Of a stretch of 64,000 nt of DNA, positions 8,316 to 16,445 are shown piece by piece. The position numbers and the translations under genes are program-made. The notes under the pieces are model-generated. The model worked only from the letters and a program-made list of their open reading frames with translations, was not told the DNA's origin and made no database searches. Position 1 is the first letter of the stretch; every line of letters starts with the position of its first letter. Location: NCBI GenBank assembly GCA_944389585.1, contig CALXMW010000004.1:1-64000 (forward strand), given 5' to 3'. This DNA is from an uncultured Kiritimatiellota bacterium (lineage in GTDB: Bacteria > Verrucomicrobiota > Kiritimatiellia > RFP12 > DVOR01).

Positions 8316-8790
8316 GGAAATCACAAAGGACACAAAACGGAGAACGGAGAACGGAGCGCGCGGCGGCGAAGCCGCAAGCCTTCCCCGGCTACGGAACGCC
8401 CTGACGGGACGGCGCCCAGTCCGTCGCCCGCTTGGCTGGTGCTGGCACGTCGCGGACGTGCCGCGGGTTGTCGCTGCGCGGGCTATCACAAAGGCTCAAA
8501 GAACCACAAAGGACACAAAGTCTTTTGGGTTGCCTGTCAGGCACGTCCGGCGGACGTGCCGCGGGTTGTCGCTGCGCGGGCTATCACAAAGGCTCAAAGA
8601 ACCACAAAGGACACAAAGTCTTTTGGGTTGCCTGTCAGGCACGTCCGGCGGACGTGCCGCGGGTGCAGGGGGAGCTTCCCCCTGCCGGGGTCCAAGGGGC
8701 GGTGCCCCTTGCCCCTCCCATCCCCTTCCCCTTTCTTTTCTTTCTGTGTCTCTCTGCGTGTCCTCTGTGGCCTCTGTGGTCTCCCCTGCG
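8316..8790. repeat. interspersed modular repeat element C (inverted relative to B)
   Basis: Same module set as element B, read on the opposite strand: AAATCACAAAGGACACAAA at the left, hairpin GCGGC/GAA/GCCGC (8363-8375), the GGCACGTC hairpin (8444-8462), two 98-bp units, hairpins GCAGGGGGA/GCT and CAAGGGGC/GGT (about 8667-8710), a pyrimidine tract, and CTGCGTGTCCTCTGTGG at the right. No gene is seen. Confidence 0.85.
8463..8658. repeat. two identical 98-bp tandem units in element C
   Basis: 8463-8560 and 8561-8658 match at every base. Each runs from GCGGGTTGTCGCTGCGCGGGC through four 9-bp CACAAAG words to the hairpin GGCACGTCC/GGC/GGACGTGCC. Perfect identity implies recent duplication. Confidence 0.95.
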
Positions 8791-8874
8791 CCGTGCAAGC
8801 CTTCGAGTCCTTAGCCGTGGAAGGTTCGCCTTCGGCTCACGGTGTCCGTTGTGATTTTTGTTCTCTGATTTTTC

Positions 8875-8903
8875 TTGCGCGGGGGGCGTGCGCTTTGTAT
8901 AAT
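8875..8903 (+). promoter_or_regulatory. promoter upstream of tRNA-Arg and macAB
   Basis: TTGCGC (8875-8880), 17-nt spacer, consensus TATAAT (8898-8903). A second possible -10, TATACT (8954-8959), lies only 9 nt before the tRNA-Arg and has a poor -35 (TTCTTT, 8931-8936). Either could drive the tRNA-Arg/macAB transcript. Confidence 0.75.
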
Positions 8904-8968
8904 GCAGGGCGTTTTTCGTCCGAAAAGGGTTTCTTTTTCGGGCGGGGGTGGGATATACTGTTTCTGAG

Positions 8969-9044
8969 CGCCCTGTAGCTCAGTGGATAGAGCAGCGGTT
9001 TCCTAAACCGCGTGTCGCAGGTTCGATTCCTGTCTGGGCGACCA
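8969..9044 (+). tRNA. tRNA-Arg (CCT)
   Basis: 76 nt with encoded CCA. The anticodon loop is TTCCTAA (anticodon CCT) closed by GCGGT/ACCGC. The acceptor CGCCCTG pairs with CTGGGCG apart from a T-T mismatch at position 6-67. The macA ribosome-binding site begins 6 nt after the CCA and its start codon 19 nt after, so tRNA and macA probably share a transcript. Confidence 0.95.
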
Positions 9045-9062
9045 TCTTTTGGGAGGTTTTCG

Positions 9063-10346
9063 ATGCGCAAGGCGAGTGTCGTTTTGTTGGTGTTGGCGGC
9101 GTTTGGGGCGGCGTTGTGGTGGTGGCTGGGGCGCGGGGGCGCGCCGGCGGCGCAGGTGGCGTACAAGACGGGGGCGTTGACGGTGGGGCGGGCGACGCAG
9201 ACGATCCGGGCGACGGGGACGATCGAGCCGGAGGATTTGATTGACATCGGCGCGCAGATCACGGGGCAGATCATGGCGTTTGGGACGGACGCGGAGGGTC
9301 GGGAGGTGGATTATTGCTCGGTGGTGCGCAAGGGGCAGCTGTTGGCGCGGATCGACGATGTGACGTACAAGGCCGAGGTGACGATCGCGCAGGCGGCGTT
9401 GGCGAGCGCGAACGCGAAGCTAGCCTCGGCGAAGGCCGACGTGACGCAGGCGACGGCGAGTCTGCGCCAGGCGGAGCGCGATTGGGCGCGCGCGCAGAAA
9501 CTGGGGGTGGGGGACGCGCTTTCGCAGAAGGATTTCGACGCTTATCAGAGCGCCTATGAGATCGCGGTGGCGAACCTGGATGTGTGCAACGCGGCGGTGG
9601 CGCAGGCGGCCGCGAGCATCGCTCAGGCGCAGGCGGAGCTGGAGAAGGCGGAGCGGAACCTGTCGTATTGCGACATTTTGTCGACGGTGGATGGGGTGGT
9701 GATCGACCGGCGGGTGAACATCGGGCAGACGGTGACGGCCTCGATGAGCACGCCGTCGCTTTTCCTGGTGGCGAAGGATCTGCGCAAGATCGAGATTTGG
9801 GTGCCGGTGAACGAGGCGGACATCGGGGAGATCCAAGTGGGGCAGGAGGTGCGTTTCACGGTGGACGCTTTCCCGGGGCGGGATTTCACGGGGCGGGTGG
9901 GGCGCATCCGCCTGAACGCCTCGATGACCTCGAACGTGGTGACGTATACGGTGGAGGTGACGACGGACAATCCCGACGGGTTGCTGTTGCCGTATCTGAC
10001 GGCGAACGTGAGCTTTGTGTTGGCGGAGTCCGCGCCGGACGCGCTTTTGGCGCCGGTGGCGGCGTTGCGGTGGCGCCCGGAGGGGTGGGTGCCGCCGCCG
10101 GAGCTGGAGGGGCGCGAGGTGGTCTTTGTGCAGGACGCGCAGGGCGCGCCGCGGGCGGTGCCGGTGGAGCCGGGGGTGAGCGACGACGTGCGCACGGCCA
10201 TCGTCGCGGAGGGTTTGGGGCCCGGGGACGCGGTGATCACCGGGACGATGACGGCGCTGGAGGTGCAGCAGGCCGCGGCCGCGGGGCAGAATCCCTTCCT
10301 GCCGCAGCCGCCGAAGCGGCTGCCGCCGGGGCGGCGGGTGCGGTGA
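9063..10346 (+). CDS. macA: MacA-like periplasmic adaptor of an ABC efflux system
   Basis: 427-residue membrane-fusion protein (HlyD/RND-adaptor family) that bridges an inner-membrane ABC exporter to the outer membrane. Residues 1-22 form an N-terminal membrane anchor. The lipoyl halves (ARIDDVTYKAEV and LSYCDILSTVDGVV) flank a coiled-coil hairpin at about residues 100-200, and a beta-barrel segment carries IEIWVPVNEADIGEIQ and VGQEVRFTVDAF. GGGAGG lies 8 nt before the ATG; the frame stays open upstream only through the tRNA-Arg, so this start is firm. It heads a three-gene operon with the ATPase and permease. A TolC-like outer-membrane partner is not in the window. Confidence 0.9.
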   Translation: MRKASVVLLVLAAFGAALWWWLGRGGAPAAQVAYKTGALTVGRATQTIRATGTIEPEDLIDIGAQITGQIMAFGTDAEGREVDYCSVVRKGQLLARIDDVTYKAEVTIAQAALASANAKLASAKADVTQATASLRQAERDWARAQKLGVGDALSQKDFDAYQSAYEIAVANLDVCNAAVAQAAASIAQAQAELEKAERNLSYCDILSTVDGVVIDRRVNIGQTVTASMSTPSLFLVAKDLRKIEIWVPVNEADIGEIQVGQEVRFTVDAFPGRDFTGRVGRIRLNASMTSNVVTYTVEVTTDNPDGLLLPYLTANVSFVLAESAPDALLAPVAALRWRPEGWVPPPELEGREVVFVQDAQGAPRAVPVEPGVSDDVRTAIVAEGLGPGDAVITGTMTALEVQQAAAAGQNPFLPQPPKRLPPGRRVR

Positions 10347-10355
10347 GGGCTGGCC

Positions 10356-11063
10356 ATGGCAGGGAAGACGCTCATCGAGTTGCGGGGGTTGGAGAAGACT
10401 TACCGCCTGGGCGGGGGGCTGGCGGTGCCGGTGCTCCGGGGGATCGACATGACGATCCGGGAGGGGACGCTGCTGGCGCTGATGGGGCCTTCGGGCGGGG
10501 GGAAGTCCACGCTCATGAACATCCTGGGCTTCCTGGACGTGCCGACGGGGGGGCAGTATCTGCTGGATGGGCGGGACGTGACGACGCTTTCGGCGAACGC
10601 GCGGGCGGATCTGCGCAACGCGCGCATCGGGTTCGTCTTCCAGAACTTCAACCTGTTGGCGCGGACGTCGGCGCTGAAGAACGTGCTCATGCCCTTGGAG
10701 TATGCCAAGAACCGCAAGGGCGCGCGCGAGGAGCGGGAGTGGGCCGAGAGCCTGCTGCGGCGCGTGGGGCTGGGGGATCGGATGGCGTACCAGCCCTCGC
10801 AGATGTCCGGCGGGCAGCAGCAGCGCGTGGCCATCGCGCGGGCGTTGGTGAACCGCCCCAGGATCCTCTTCGCCGACGAGCCGACGGGGAACCTGGATTC
10901 GAAGACCTCGGAGGAGGTGCTGAGGATGTTCCAGGAGCTGAACGAGCAGGAGGGGCTGACCATCGTGCTCGTGACCCACTCGCCCGAGGTGGGGGCCTTC
11001 GCGAAGGAGGCCTACCACATCAAGGACGGGCGCATCGTGGGCGGGACGTACACCGAGAAGTGA
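10356..11063 (+). CDS. MacB-type ABC transporter ATP-binding protein
   Basis: 235 residues, the usual size for the LolD/MacB ATPase family that powers extrusion of peptides, lipoproteins or drugs from the periplasmic side. Walker A is GPSGGGKST (about residues 45-53), the signature is SGGQQQR and Walker B is RILFADEP, followed by the D-loop region NLDSKTSEE. It starts 9 nt after macA and ends 10 nt before the permease. In E. coli MacB these domains are fused; here ATPase and permease are separate genes, as is common outside the enterobacteria. Confidence 0.92.
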   Translation: MAGKTLIELRGLEKTYRLGGGLAVPVLRGIDMTIREGTLLALMGPSGGGKSTLMNILGFLDVPTGGQYLLDGRDVTTLSANARADLRNARIGFVFQNFNLLARTSALKNVLMPLEYAKNRKGAREEREWAESLLRRVGLGDRMAYQPSQMSGGQQQRVAIARALVNRPRILFADEPTGNLDSKTSEEVLRMFQELNEQEGLTIVLVTHSPEVGAFAKEAYHIKDGRIVGGTYTEK

Positions 11064-11073
11064 GGGGGGCGCG

Positions 11074-12444
11074 ATGATTTTGGCACAGCTCCTTTCGGCC
11101 TTTGTCTCGCTGCGGCGCAACGTGCTGCGCTCGCTGCTGACCATGCTGGGCATCGTCATCGGCGTGGCGGTGGTCATCACGATGATGGAGATCGGCGCGG
11201 GCGCCTCGAAATCCATCAAGAGCTCCATCTCGAACATGGGCACGAACGTGATGATGATCTGGCCGTGGGCCACGCAGACCGCGGGCATCAGCTCGGGCTC
11301 GGGCGGGGCGGTGACGCTGACGGAGGGCGACTGCGCGGCGATCAAGGCCGAGTGCCTCTCGGTGGAGGCGGTGACGCCCTCGCTCTCGCGGCGCGGCATC
11401 CAGGCCATCGCGGGGAACCGGAACTGGACGCCCTTCACGGTCTATTCGGGCAACGAGGACTATTTCACGGTGCAGTCGTGGGGCACGCCCGAGAGCGGGC
11501 GTTACTTCACGAAGCGCGAGGTGGACGTGGCCGCGTGCGTGTGCGTCATCGGGCAGACGGTGCGGCGCGAGCTCTTCCCCGGCGAGGAGGCGGTGGGGCG
11601 GGACCTGCGCCTGAACAACGTGCTCTTCCGCGTCATCGGCGTGCTTCCCGTCAAGGGCGCGAACATGATGGGGATGGATCAGGACGACACGGTCATCGTG
11701 CCGTGGACGACGATGCGCAACCGCCTCTCGCGCTCGGGCGGCTCGGCCACCGGCGCCTCCGGCGCCGCGAGCTCGGCCTCCACGGAGTCGGACACCTCGG
11801 ACGTCTACCCGGCCACCTCCGCGACGACCTACCCGGAGCAGGACTCGGTGCAGGCGCAGAACTATCTGCTGCCGGTGCGCTTCAACAACATCAACCAGAT
11901 CACCGTCTCGGCCAAGACCCCCGAGCAGGTGCCCGACGCCATCGCGCAGATCACCGAGGTGCTCCGCCGCCGCCATAAGATCGGCCCCGGCGAGGCGGAC
12001 GACTTCGTGATTCGCGACATGTCCGAGATGCTCAAGACGATGACGGCGACGAGCGGGCTGATGACGAGCCTGCTGCTGATCGTGGCCATGCTCTCGCTGG
12101 TCGTCGGCGGGGTGGGGATCATGAACATCATGCTCGTCTCCGTCACCGAACGCACGCGCGAGATCGGGCTGCGCATGGCGGTGGGGGCGCGCGGCGCGCG
12201 CATCCTGTGGCAGTTCCTCACCGAATCGGTGCTCCTGTGCCTGCTCGGCGGGCTGGTGGGCATCGGGGTGGGGCGCCTGGCCAGCGTGGTCATCGCCCAC
12301 GTGCTGGGCTGGCCGGTGAGCGTGAGCCTGGGGGCCATCCTCGTCTCGGCGGGCGTCTCGGCGGCCATCGGGGTGGTCTTCGGCTTCTACCCGGCGTGGC
12401 GCGCCTCGCGCCTGAACCCCATCGACGCGCTGAGGCATGAATGA
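11074..12444 (+). CDS. MacB-type ABC transporter permease (FtsX/MacB core)
   Basis: 456 residues with the MacB layout: one N-terminal membrane helix (about 20-42), a large periplasmic domain (about 45-320), then three C-terminal helices containing GGVGIMNIMLVSVTERTREI and the amphipathic GLRMAVGARGARI. An oddity is a Ser/Thr/Ala-rich low-complexity stretch at about residues 210-250 (SRSGGSATGASGAASSAS...), longer than usual for the family. The substrate cannot be read from the sequence. Confidence 0.9.
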   Translation: MILAQLLSAFVSLRRNVLRSLLTMLGIVIGVAVVITMMEIGAGASKSIKSSISNMGTNVMMIWPWATQTAGISSGSGGAVTLTEGDCAAIKAECLSVEAVTPSLSRRGIQAIAGNRNWTPFTVYSGNEDYFTVQSWGTPESGRYFTKREVDVAACVCVIGQTVRRELFPGEEAVGRDLRLNNVLFRVIGVLPVKGANMMGMDQDDTVIVPWTTMRNRLSRSGGSATGASGAASSASTESDTSDVYPATSATTYPEQDSVQAQNYLLPVRFNNINQITVSAKTPEQVPDAIAQITEVLRRRHKIGPGEADDFVIRDMSEMLKTMTATSGLMTSLLLIVAMLSLVVGGVGIMNIMLVSVTERTREIGLRMAVGARGARILWQFLTESVLLCLLGGLVGIGVGRLASVVIAHVLGWPVSVSLGAILVSAGVSAAIGVVFGFYPAWRASRLNPIDALRHE

Positions 12445-12457
12445 GGGGCGCGGAATG

Positions 12458-12466
12458 TGCTATCAT
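12458..12466 (+). promoter_or_regulatory. extended -10, leaderless start of the transglutaminase-like gene
   Basis: TGCTATCAT ends only 6 nt before the ATG at 12473, and no Shine-Dalgarno sequence fits between them. It lies just after the macB stop codon. Confidence 0.6.
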
Positions 12467-12472
12467 AAAACC

Positions 12473-14605
12473 ATGAGACGGACGCTGTTTGTTTGCGCGG
12501 CCCTCCTCGCGGCGGCCGTGGCCGGCGCGCAGCGGGTGGATTACGGCGCGCGCCGCCAGCCCATCCCGCCGACGGGCAAGGCCGAGCTGCGCTGGCTGGA
12601 CGCCGCGCTGTACGACTCGGGCTTCATCTTCAACGATGAGGTCCGCCAGGCCTATTATGACCTCTGTATGCGCCAGGTGGCGCCGGCGCTCCACTTCAGC
12701 GAGGCCACCTGGCTGTGGCTGGAGCAGCACCCCGCCGTCTTCAACGCCTGCTTCAGCCTCGAATACCCGCCCAACCCCAACGTCATCCACAACTTCGTCA
12801 AGCTCGCCAAGCTCGTCGGCCCGGCCTACGCCGAGAAATACCAGCAGCTGCTCATCGCCTTCGCCGTCGCCAACCGCTCGCGCCGCATCCTCGACAGCTC
12901 CCTCACCGCCGACCGTTACGGCACGCTTCAGACGCGCAACCTTACCTTCGACCCCAAGCGCAAGGCCGAGCTCGAGCAGCAGGTCAAGACCCGCCAGGGC
13001 TGGGCCGTGAACAGCGACGTCACCCCCCCCGAGGAATCCGCCCTCGCCCATGACAAGGACGGCAGGCTCTTCCAGGACGAGGCCGAGCGCCTCGCCCGCC
13101 TCCGCGCCCTCCACGCCAAGTTCGACCTCGGCGGCGACCAGCCCGCCAAGGCCCTCGCCGCCTGGCTCAAGAAGAACCCCCGCACCCAGGTTTCCGAGCT
13201 CGTCGGCATGAACGCCGGCGCCCTGCGCGCCAAGACCGGCGTCGACCTCGCCGGGCGCGAGCCCAAGTCCCTGCCCTGGGAGAAGATCGCCCACGCCGCC
13301 GGCCGCTTCCCCCCCCGCACCGACGGCACCCTCGCCGAGAACCTCTGCCTGCGCATCCTGCGCTACGAGGAAAAGGGCGCCGAGCGCTCCAAGCTCTTCC
13401 CCCTCTCCAAGGCCCCCTGGCCCCTCCTGCTCCTGCTCACCCAGCCCGATCCCGTCGACGAATCCACCTACTGGTGGGCGTACTACAAGCAGAAGGGCAA
13501 CGTCCCGGGCTACGCCACCTATTCCTTCGACTACACCAAGCCCGAGATCCGCTACAGGGACGCCGCCTGGCACCCCGACGCCACCCCCCGCATCCTCGCC
13601 GACGGCGGCGTCTGCGGCCGCCTCTCCACCCTCGCCGAGTTCGCCCAGCGCTCCATCGGCACCCCCGCCGCCGGCATGGGCCAGCCCGGCCACCGCGCCT
13701 TCATGACGTATGACTACGCCGGCGGCAAGTTCCGCGCCACGCTCAACCACTCCGTCGACACCATCGCCGTCTCCACCGTCGGCTGGCAGCTCCCGCCCCT
13801 CTACGGCCCCGTCACCGACCCCGAGACCAAGCTCACCGGCTTCGCGCGCATGACCCCGCAGAACGCCGACAACGAGCAGCGCAACAACGTCCGCTGGCAC
13901 ATCGGCCTCTGCGAGGCCATGAACATCGGCCTCCAGAACTGGGAAGACTCCCGCATGGCCCTGCACGTCCTCGACCTCTACACCGCCAACGCGGACCCCG
14001 CCCTCAACGCCAGCGCCGAGCAGCAAGAGGCCCTCCTGCGCTCGGCCATGCTCAAATGCGTCGCCAACACCGACGTCGTCTTCCGCCTCGCCCAGGCGCG
14101 CAAAGGCAACGCCACGCGCATCCTCGACCTCATGGAAGGCTTCGGCAACTTCTTCGTCTCCGTCTCCGACGGCGCCACCGGCGCCACCGCCCTCGCCCGC
14201 AACACCGACTTCGGCGGCACCCAGGCCGGCGCCGACCTCACCGCCCTCCTGCGCAACCAATTCTCCATCAACAACTCCCCCCGCAACCAGAAGAAAATCA
14301 CCAACGAGTGGGCCCTCTACGTCCGCAACGCCATCTTCCAAGGCGCCTTCACCAACATCCCCAACGCCGAAGACCCCCGCTACGCCGGCGACCGCCTCGC
14401 CTGGTTCAAGGACAAAAACGCCTACGCCAAAGCCGTCGCCGACGAGCTCAAATACCAGAAAAAGCTCGGCAACTCCCCCTTCCTCGCCGAAGTCCAGCGC
14501 CTCAACGACAAATACGACAAGGTGCGCCTCGACGCCCAACGCGACCACACCCGCAGCGTCAAAGAAGAACGCCAACGCCGCCAGGCCGAGGAAAACGCCT
14601 GGTGA
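12473..14605 (+). CDS. secreted transglutaminase-like protein of unknown function
   Basis: 710 residues. The start at 12473 gives a clear signal peptide (MRRTLFVCAALLAAAVAGA); the frame extends upstream to 12437 but across the promoter. A transglutaminase-like catalytic pattern is visible: GGVCGR with Cys381, and GQPGHRAF with His407, followed by NHSVDTIA. This arrangement of cysteine and histidine is known in large secreted proteins of planctomycetes and verrucomicrobia whose substrates are not known. The C-terminal 100 residues are charged and helical (EVQRLNDKYDKVRLDAQRD...). Cross-linking or peptidase activity on envelope proteins is inference. It sits between macB and pcnB and appears to have its own promoter. 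Confidence 0.65.
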   Translation: MRRTLFVCAALLAAAVAGAQRVDYGARRQPIPPTGKAELRWLDAALYDSGFIFNDEVRQAYYDLCMRQVAPALHFSEATWLWLEQHPAVFNACFSLEYPPNPNVIHNFVKLAKLVGPAYAEKYQQLLIAFAVANRSRRILDSSLTADRYGTLQTRNLTFDPKRKAELEQQVKTRQGWAVNSDVTPPEESALAHDKDGRLFQDEAERLARLRALHAKFDLGGDQPAKALAAWLKKNPRTQVSELVGMNAGALRAKTGVDLAGREPKSLPWEKIAHAAGRFPPRTDGTLAENLCLRILRYEEKGAERSKLFPLSKAPWPLLLLLTQPDPVDESTYWWAYYKQKGNVPGYATYSFDYTKPEIRYRDAAWHPDATPRILADGGVCGRLSTLAEFAQRSIGTPAAGMGQPGHRAFMTYDYAGGKFRATLNHSVDTIAVSTVGWQLPPLYGPVTDPETKLTGFARMTPQNADNEQRNNVRWHIGLCEAMNIGLQNWEDSRMALHVLDLYTANADPALNASAEQQEALLRSAMLKCVANTDVVFRLAQARKGNATRILDLMEGFGNFFVSVSDGATGATALARNTDFGGTQAGADLTALLRNQFSINNSPRNQKKITNEWALYVRNAIFQGAFTNIPNAEDPRYAGDRLAWFKDKNAYAKAVADELKYQKKLGNSPFLAEVQRLNDKYDKVRLDAQRDHTRSVKEERQRRQAEENAW

Positions 14606-14632
14606 CGCCGCCCGCAACGAAAGCCAAACGAC

Positions 14633-15967
14633 ATGTTCCTCTTCCACCGCAAGCCCAAACCCGTCATCCTCCCCAGAACCCAGCACAACATCTCCAGACG
14701 AGACATCGACCCCGACGCTCTCAAAGTCCTCTACCGCCTCTCCCAGCTCGGCCACGAGGCCTACCTCGTCGGCGGCTCCGTCCGCGACCTCCTCCTCGGC
14801 CGCAAACCCAAAGACTTCGACGTCGGCACCGACGCGCGCCCCAACGAAATCCGCCGCGAGTTCCGCAACTGCTTCCTCGTCGGCCGCCGCTTCCGCCTCG
14901 CCCACATCGTCTTCGGCAAAAAGGTCATCGAGACCGCCACCTTCCGCAAAGCCCCCGACCCCAACGCCGCCCCCGACGACCAAGGCCTCTACCAAGCCGA
15001 GGACAACACCTTCGGCACCCCCGAGGAAGACGCCCTCCGCCGCGACTTCACCGTCAACGGCCTCTTCTACGACATCCGCACCTTCGCCGTCATCGACTAC
15101 GTCGGCGGCCTCCGCGACCTCAAGGCCCGGCGCATCCGCGCCATCGGCGACCCCAACATCCGCTTCCGCGAAGACCCCGTGCGCATGATGCGCGCCCTCC
15201 GCTTCGCCGCCAAACTCGGCTTCGACATCTGCCCCGCCGACCTCCGCGCCATCCGCCGCTACGCCCCCGAGCTCGAAAACGCCTCCACCTCCCGCCTCTG
15301 CGAGGAAATCCAACGCCTCCTCCTCCCCGGCGCCACCCAACGCTGCCTCCGCCTCGCCCACGAAACCGGCGTCCTGCGCGCCCTCCTGCCCACCCTCGAC
15401 GCCTGGCTCCGCGCCGCCCCCGCCCACCGCGACCAAACCTGGGCCTCCCTCGCCGCGCTCGACCGCGCCGCCGCCGCGCGCGAGCCCACCCCCGCCGTCG
15501 CCTTCGTCGCCCTCTACTGGCCCATGATCCGCCAAACCCTCGCCCAAACCGCCCCCCAAGCCCCCGAGCCCAACCCCAAACGCGCCCGCGCCCACCTCCG
15601 CCAAGCCCGCCGCGCCGCCGCCCTCCAAGCCTTCAACCCCATCATCCACAAATACCGCCTCCCCCGCGCCGTCTGGATGACCGCCCTCGACATCATCGAG
15701 CACCGCGACCGCTTCGACGCCACCCCCAAAGGCACCCCCTCCGACGGCCGCTTCATCCGCCACCCCCTCTACCCCGACCTCCGCCAAGGCGCCCAGCTCA
15801 TCGCCGCGCTCGACCCCGCGCGCCCCGCCCCCGACTTCGCCGCCTGGGACGCCCTCCACGTCCGCCTCGCCCCCCACGGCGCCCTCCCCAACCCCCACGC
15901 CGGGCGCCGCCGCCGCCCCCGCCGCGGCAAACGCAAACCCGCCCCCCAAGCCCCCGCCCAACCCTAA
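14633..15967 (+). CDS. pcnB: poly(A) polymerase (PcnB type)
   Basis: 444 residues, the normal length for bacterial poly(A) polymerase I, which adds 3' A-tails that mark RNA for decay. The nucleotidyltransferase motif GGSVRD is at residues 47-52 with the metal-binding acidic pair in KPKDFDVGT (60-66), followed by the conserved HIVFG and ETATFR strands, RRDFTVNGLFYD and the RNA-binding region EDPVRMMRALRFAAKLGF. The N-terminal RTQHNISRRDIDPDALKVLYRL is characteristic of PcnB rather than CCA-adding enzymes. The C-terminus is Arg/Lys/Pro-rich, as in other PcnB proteins. It follows the preceding gene by 27 nt, so is probably co-transcribed. Confidence 0.9.
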   Translation: MFLFHRKPKPVILPRTQHNISRRDIDPDALKVLYRLSQLGHEAYLVGGSVRDLLLGRKPKDFDVGTDARPNEIRREFRNCFLVGRRFRLAHIVFGKKVIETATFRKAPDPNAAPDDQGLYQAEDNTFGTPEEDALRRDFTVNGLFYDIRTFAVIDYVGGLRDLKARRIRAIGDPNIRFREDPVRMMRALRFAAKLGFDICPADLRAIRRYAPELENASTSRLCEEIQRLLLPGATQRCLRLAHETGVLRALLPTLDAWLRAAPAHRDQTWASLAALDRAAAAREPTPAVAFVALYWPMIRQTLAQTAPQAPEPNPKRARAHLRQARRAAALQAFNPIIHKYRLPRAVWMTALDIIEHRDRFDATPKGTPSDGRFIRHPLYPDLRQGAQLIAALDPARPAPDFAAWDALHVRLAPHGALPNPHAGRRRRPRRGKRKPAPQAPAQP

Positions 15968-16004
15968 GCCCCCCGCCCCGGGCCCCCCGCGCGGACGATT
16001 TCGC

Positions 16005-16033
16005 TTGCAAGCGGGCCCAAGATATGCTATTGT
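16005..16033 (+). promoter_or_regulatory. rpsT promoter
   Basis: TTGCAA (16005-16010), 17-nt spacer, TATTGT (16028-16033), with TGC directly before the -10. The leader is about 63 nt. Confidence 0.7.
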
Positions 16034-16102
16034 GTCGCTTCGCAATTGGAACCAAAAGGTTCCCGGACACGTTTTCGTCGATCAACGCAAGGACATCAGA
16101 CC

Positions 16103-16366
16103 ATGCCGAACATCAAGAGCGCCGCCAAGCGCGTGAAGACCGCCGCCAAGGCCAACCTGCGCAACCGCTCCGTCAAGAGCGAGCTCCTCACCTACCGCAA
16201 AAAGGTCGAGGCCGCCATCGCCGGCGGCGACAAGACCGCCGCCTTCGCCGCCGTCTCCGCCTACGCCTCCAAGCTGGACAAGGCCGCCAAGAAAGGCGTG
16301 ATCAAGCGCAACACCGCCGACCGCAAGAAATCCCGCACCGCCCAGGCCATCGCCAAGATGGCGTAA
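16103..16366 (+). CDS. rpsT: 30S ribosomal protein S20
   Basis: 87 residues, standard length. The lysine- and alanine-rich three-helix sequence begins MPNIKSAAKRVKTAAKANLRN and contains KKGVIKRNTADRKKSR, both diagnostic for S20, which binds 16S rRNA early in 30S assembly. AAGGA lies 8 nt before the ATG. It is monocistronic, with its own promoter and a terminator after it. Confidence 0.97.
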   Translation: MPNIKSAAKRVKTAAKANLRNRSVKSELLTYRKKVEAAIAGGDKTAAFAAVSAYASKLDKAAKKGVIKRNTADRKKSRTAQAIAKMA

Positions 16367-16389
16367 GCCAGGCCCGCGATCGACGGCCC

Positions 16390-16435
16390 CGAGGAAGAGG
16401 CGCCCGCACCCCGGCGCGCCTCCTCTTCTTTTTTG
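16390..16435 (+). terminator. terminator between rpsT and the convergent MATE gene
   Basis: Stem GAGGCGC (16397-16403) with GCGCCTC (16415-16421), extended imperfectly by GAGGAA against CTCTTC, followed by TTTTTT. The reverse strand also carries a T-rich flank on the MATE side only weakly, so it mainly serves rpsT. Confidence 0.65.
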
Positions 16436-16445
16436 CCCCGTCGCC

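Noticed and set aside
7269-8790. Retron or diversity-generating retroelement
   Set aside because: Hairpin-rich repeats near a variable-looking surface gene suggested it, but no reverse transcriptase gene exists in the window.
8217-8978. Open frames through repeat element C and the tRNAs (HKGHK-type proteins)
   Set aside because: They read repeats in arbitrary frames and cross tRNA genes and a terminator; stop-free frames arise from the CACAAAG words.
12290-16045. Minus-strand open frame of 1251 codons opposite the transglutaminase-like and pcnB genes
   Set aside because: It spans several clearly coding plus-strand genes and has the Gly/Val/Glu-rich shadow composition.
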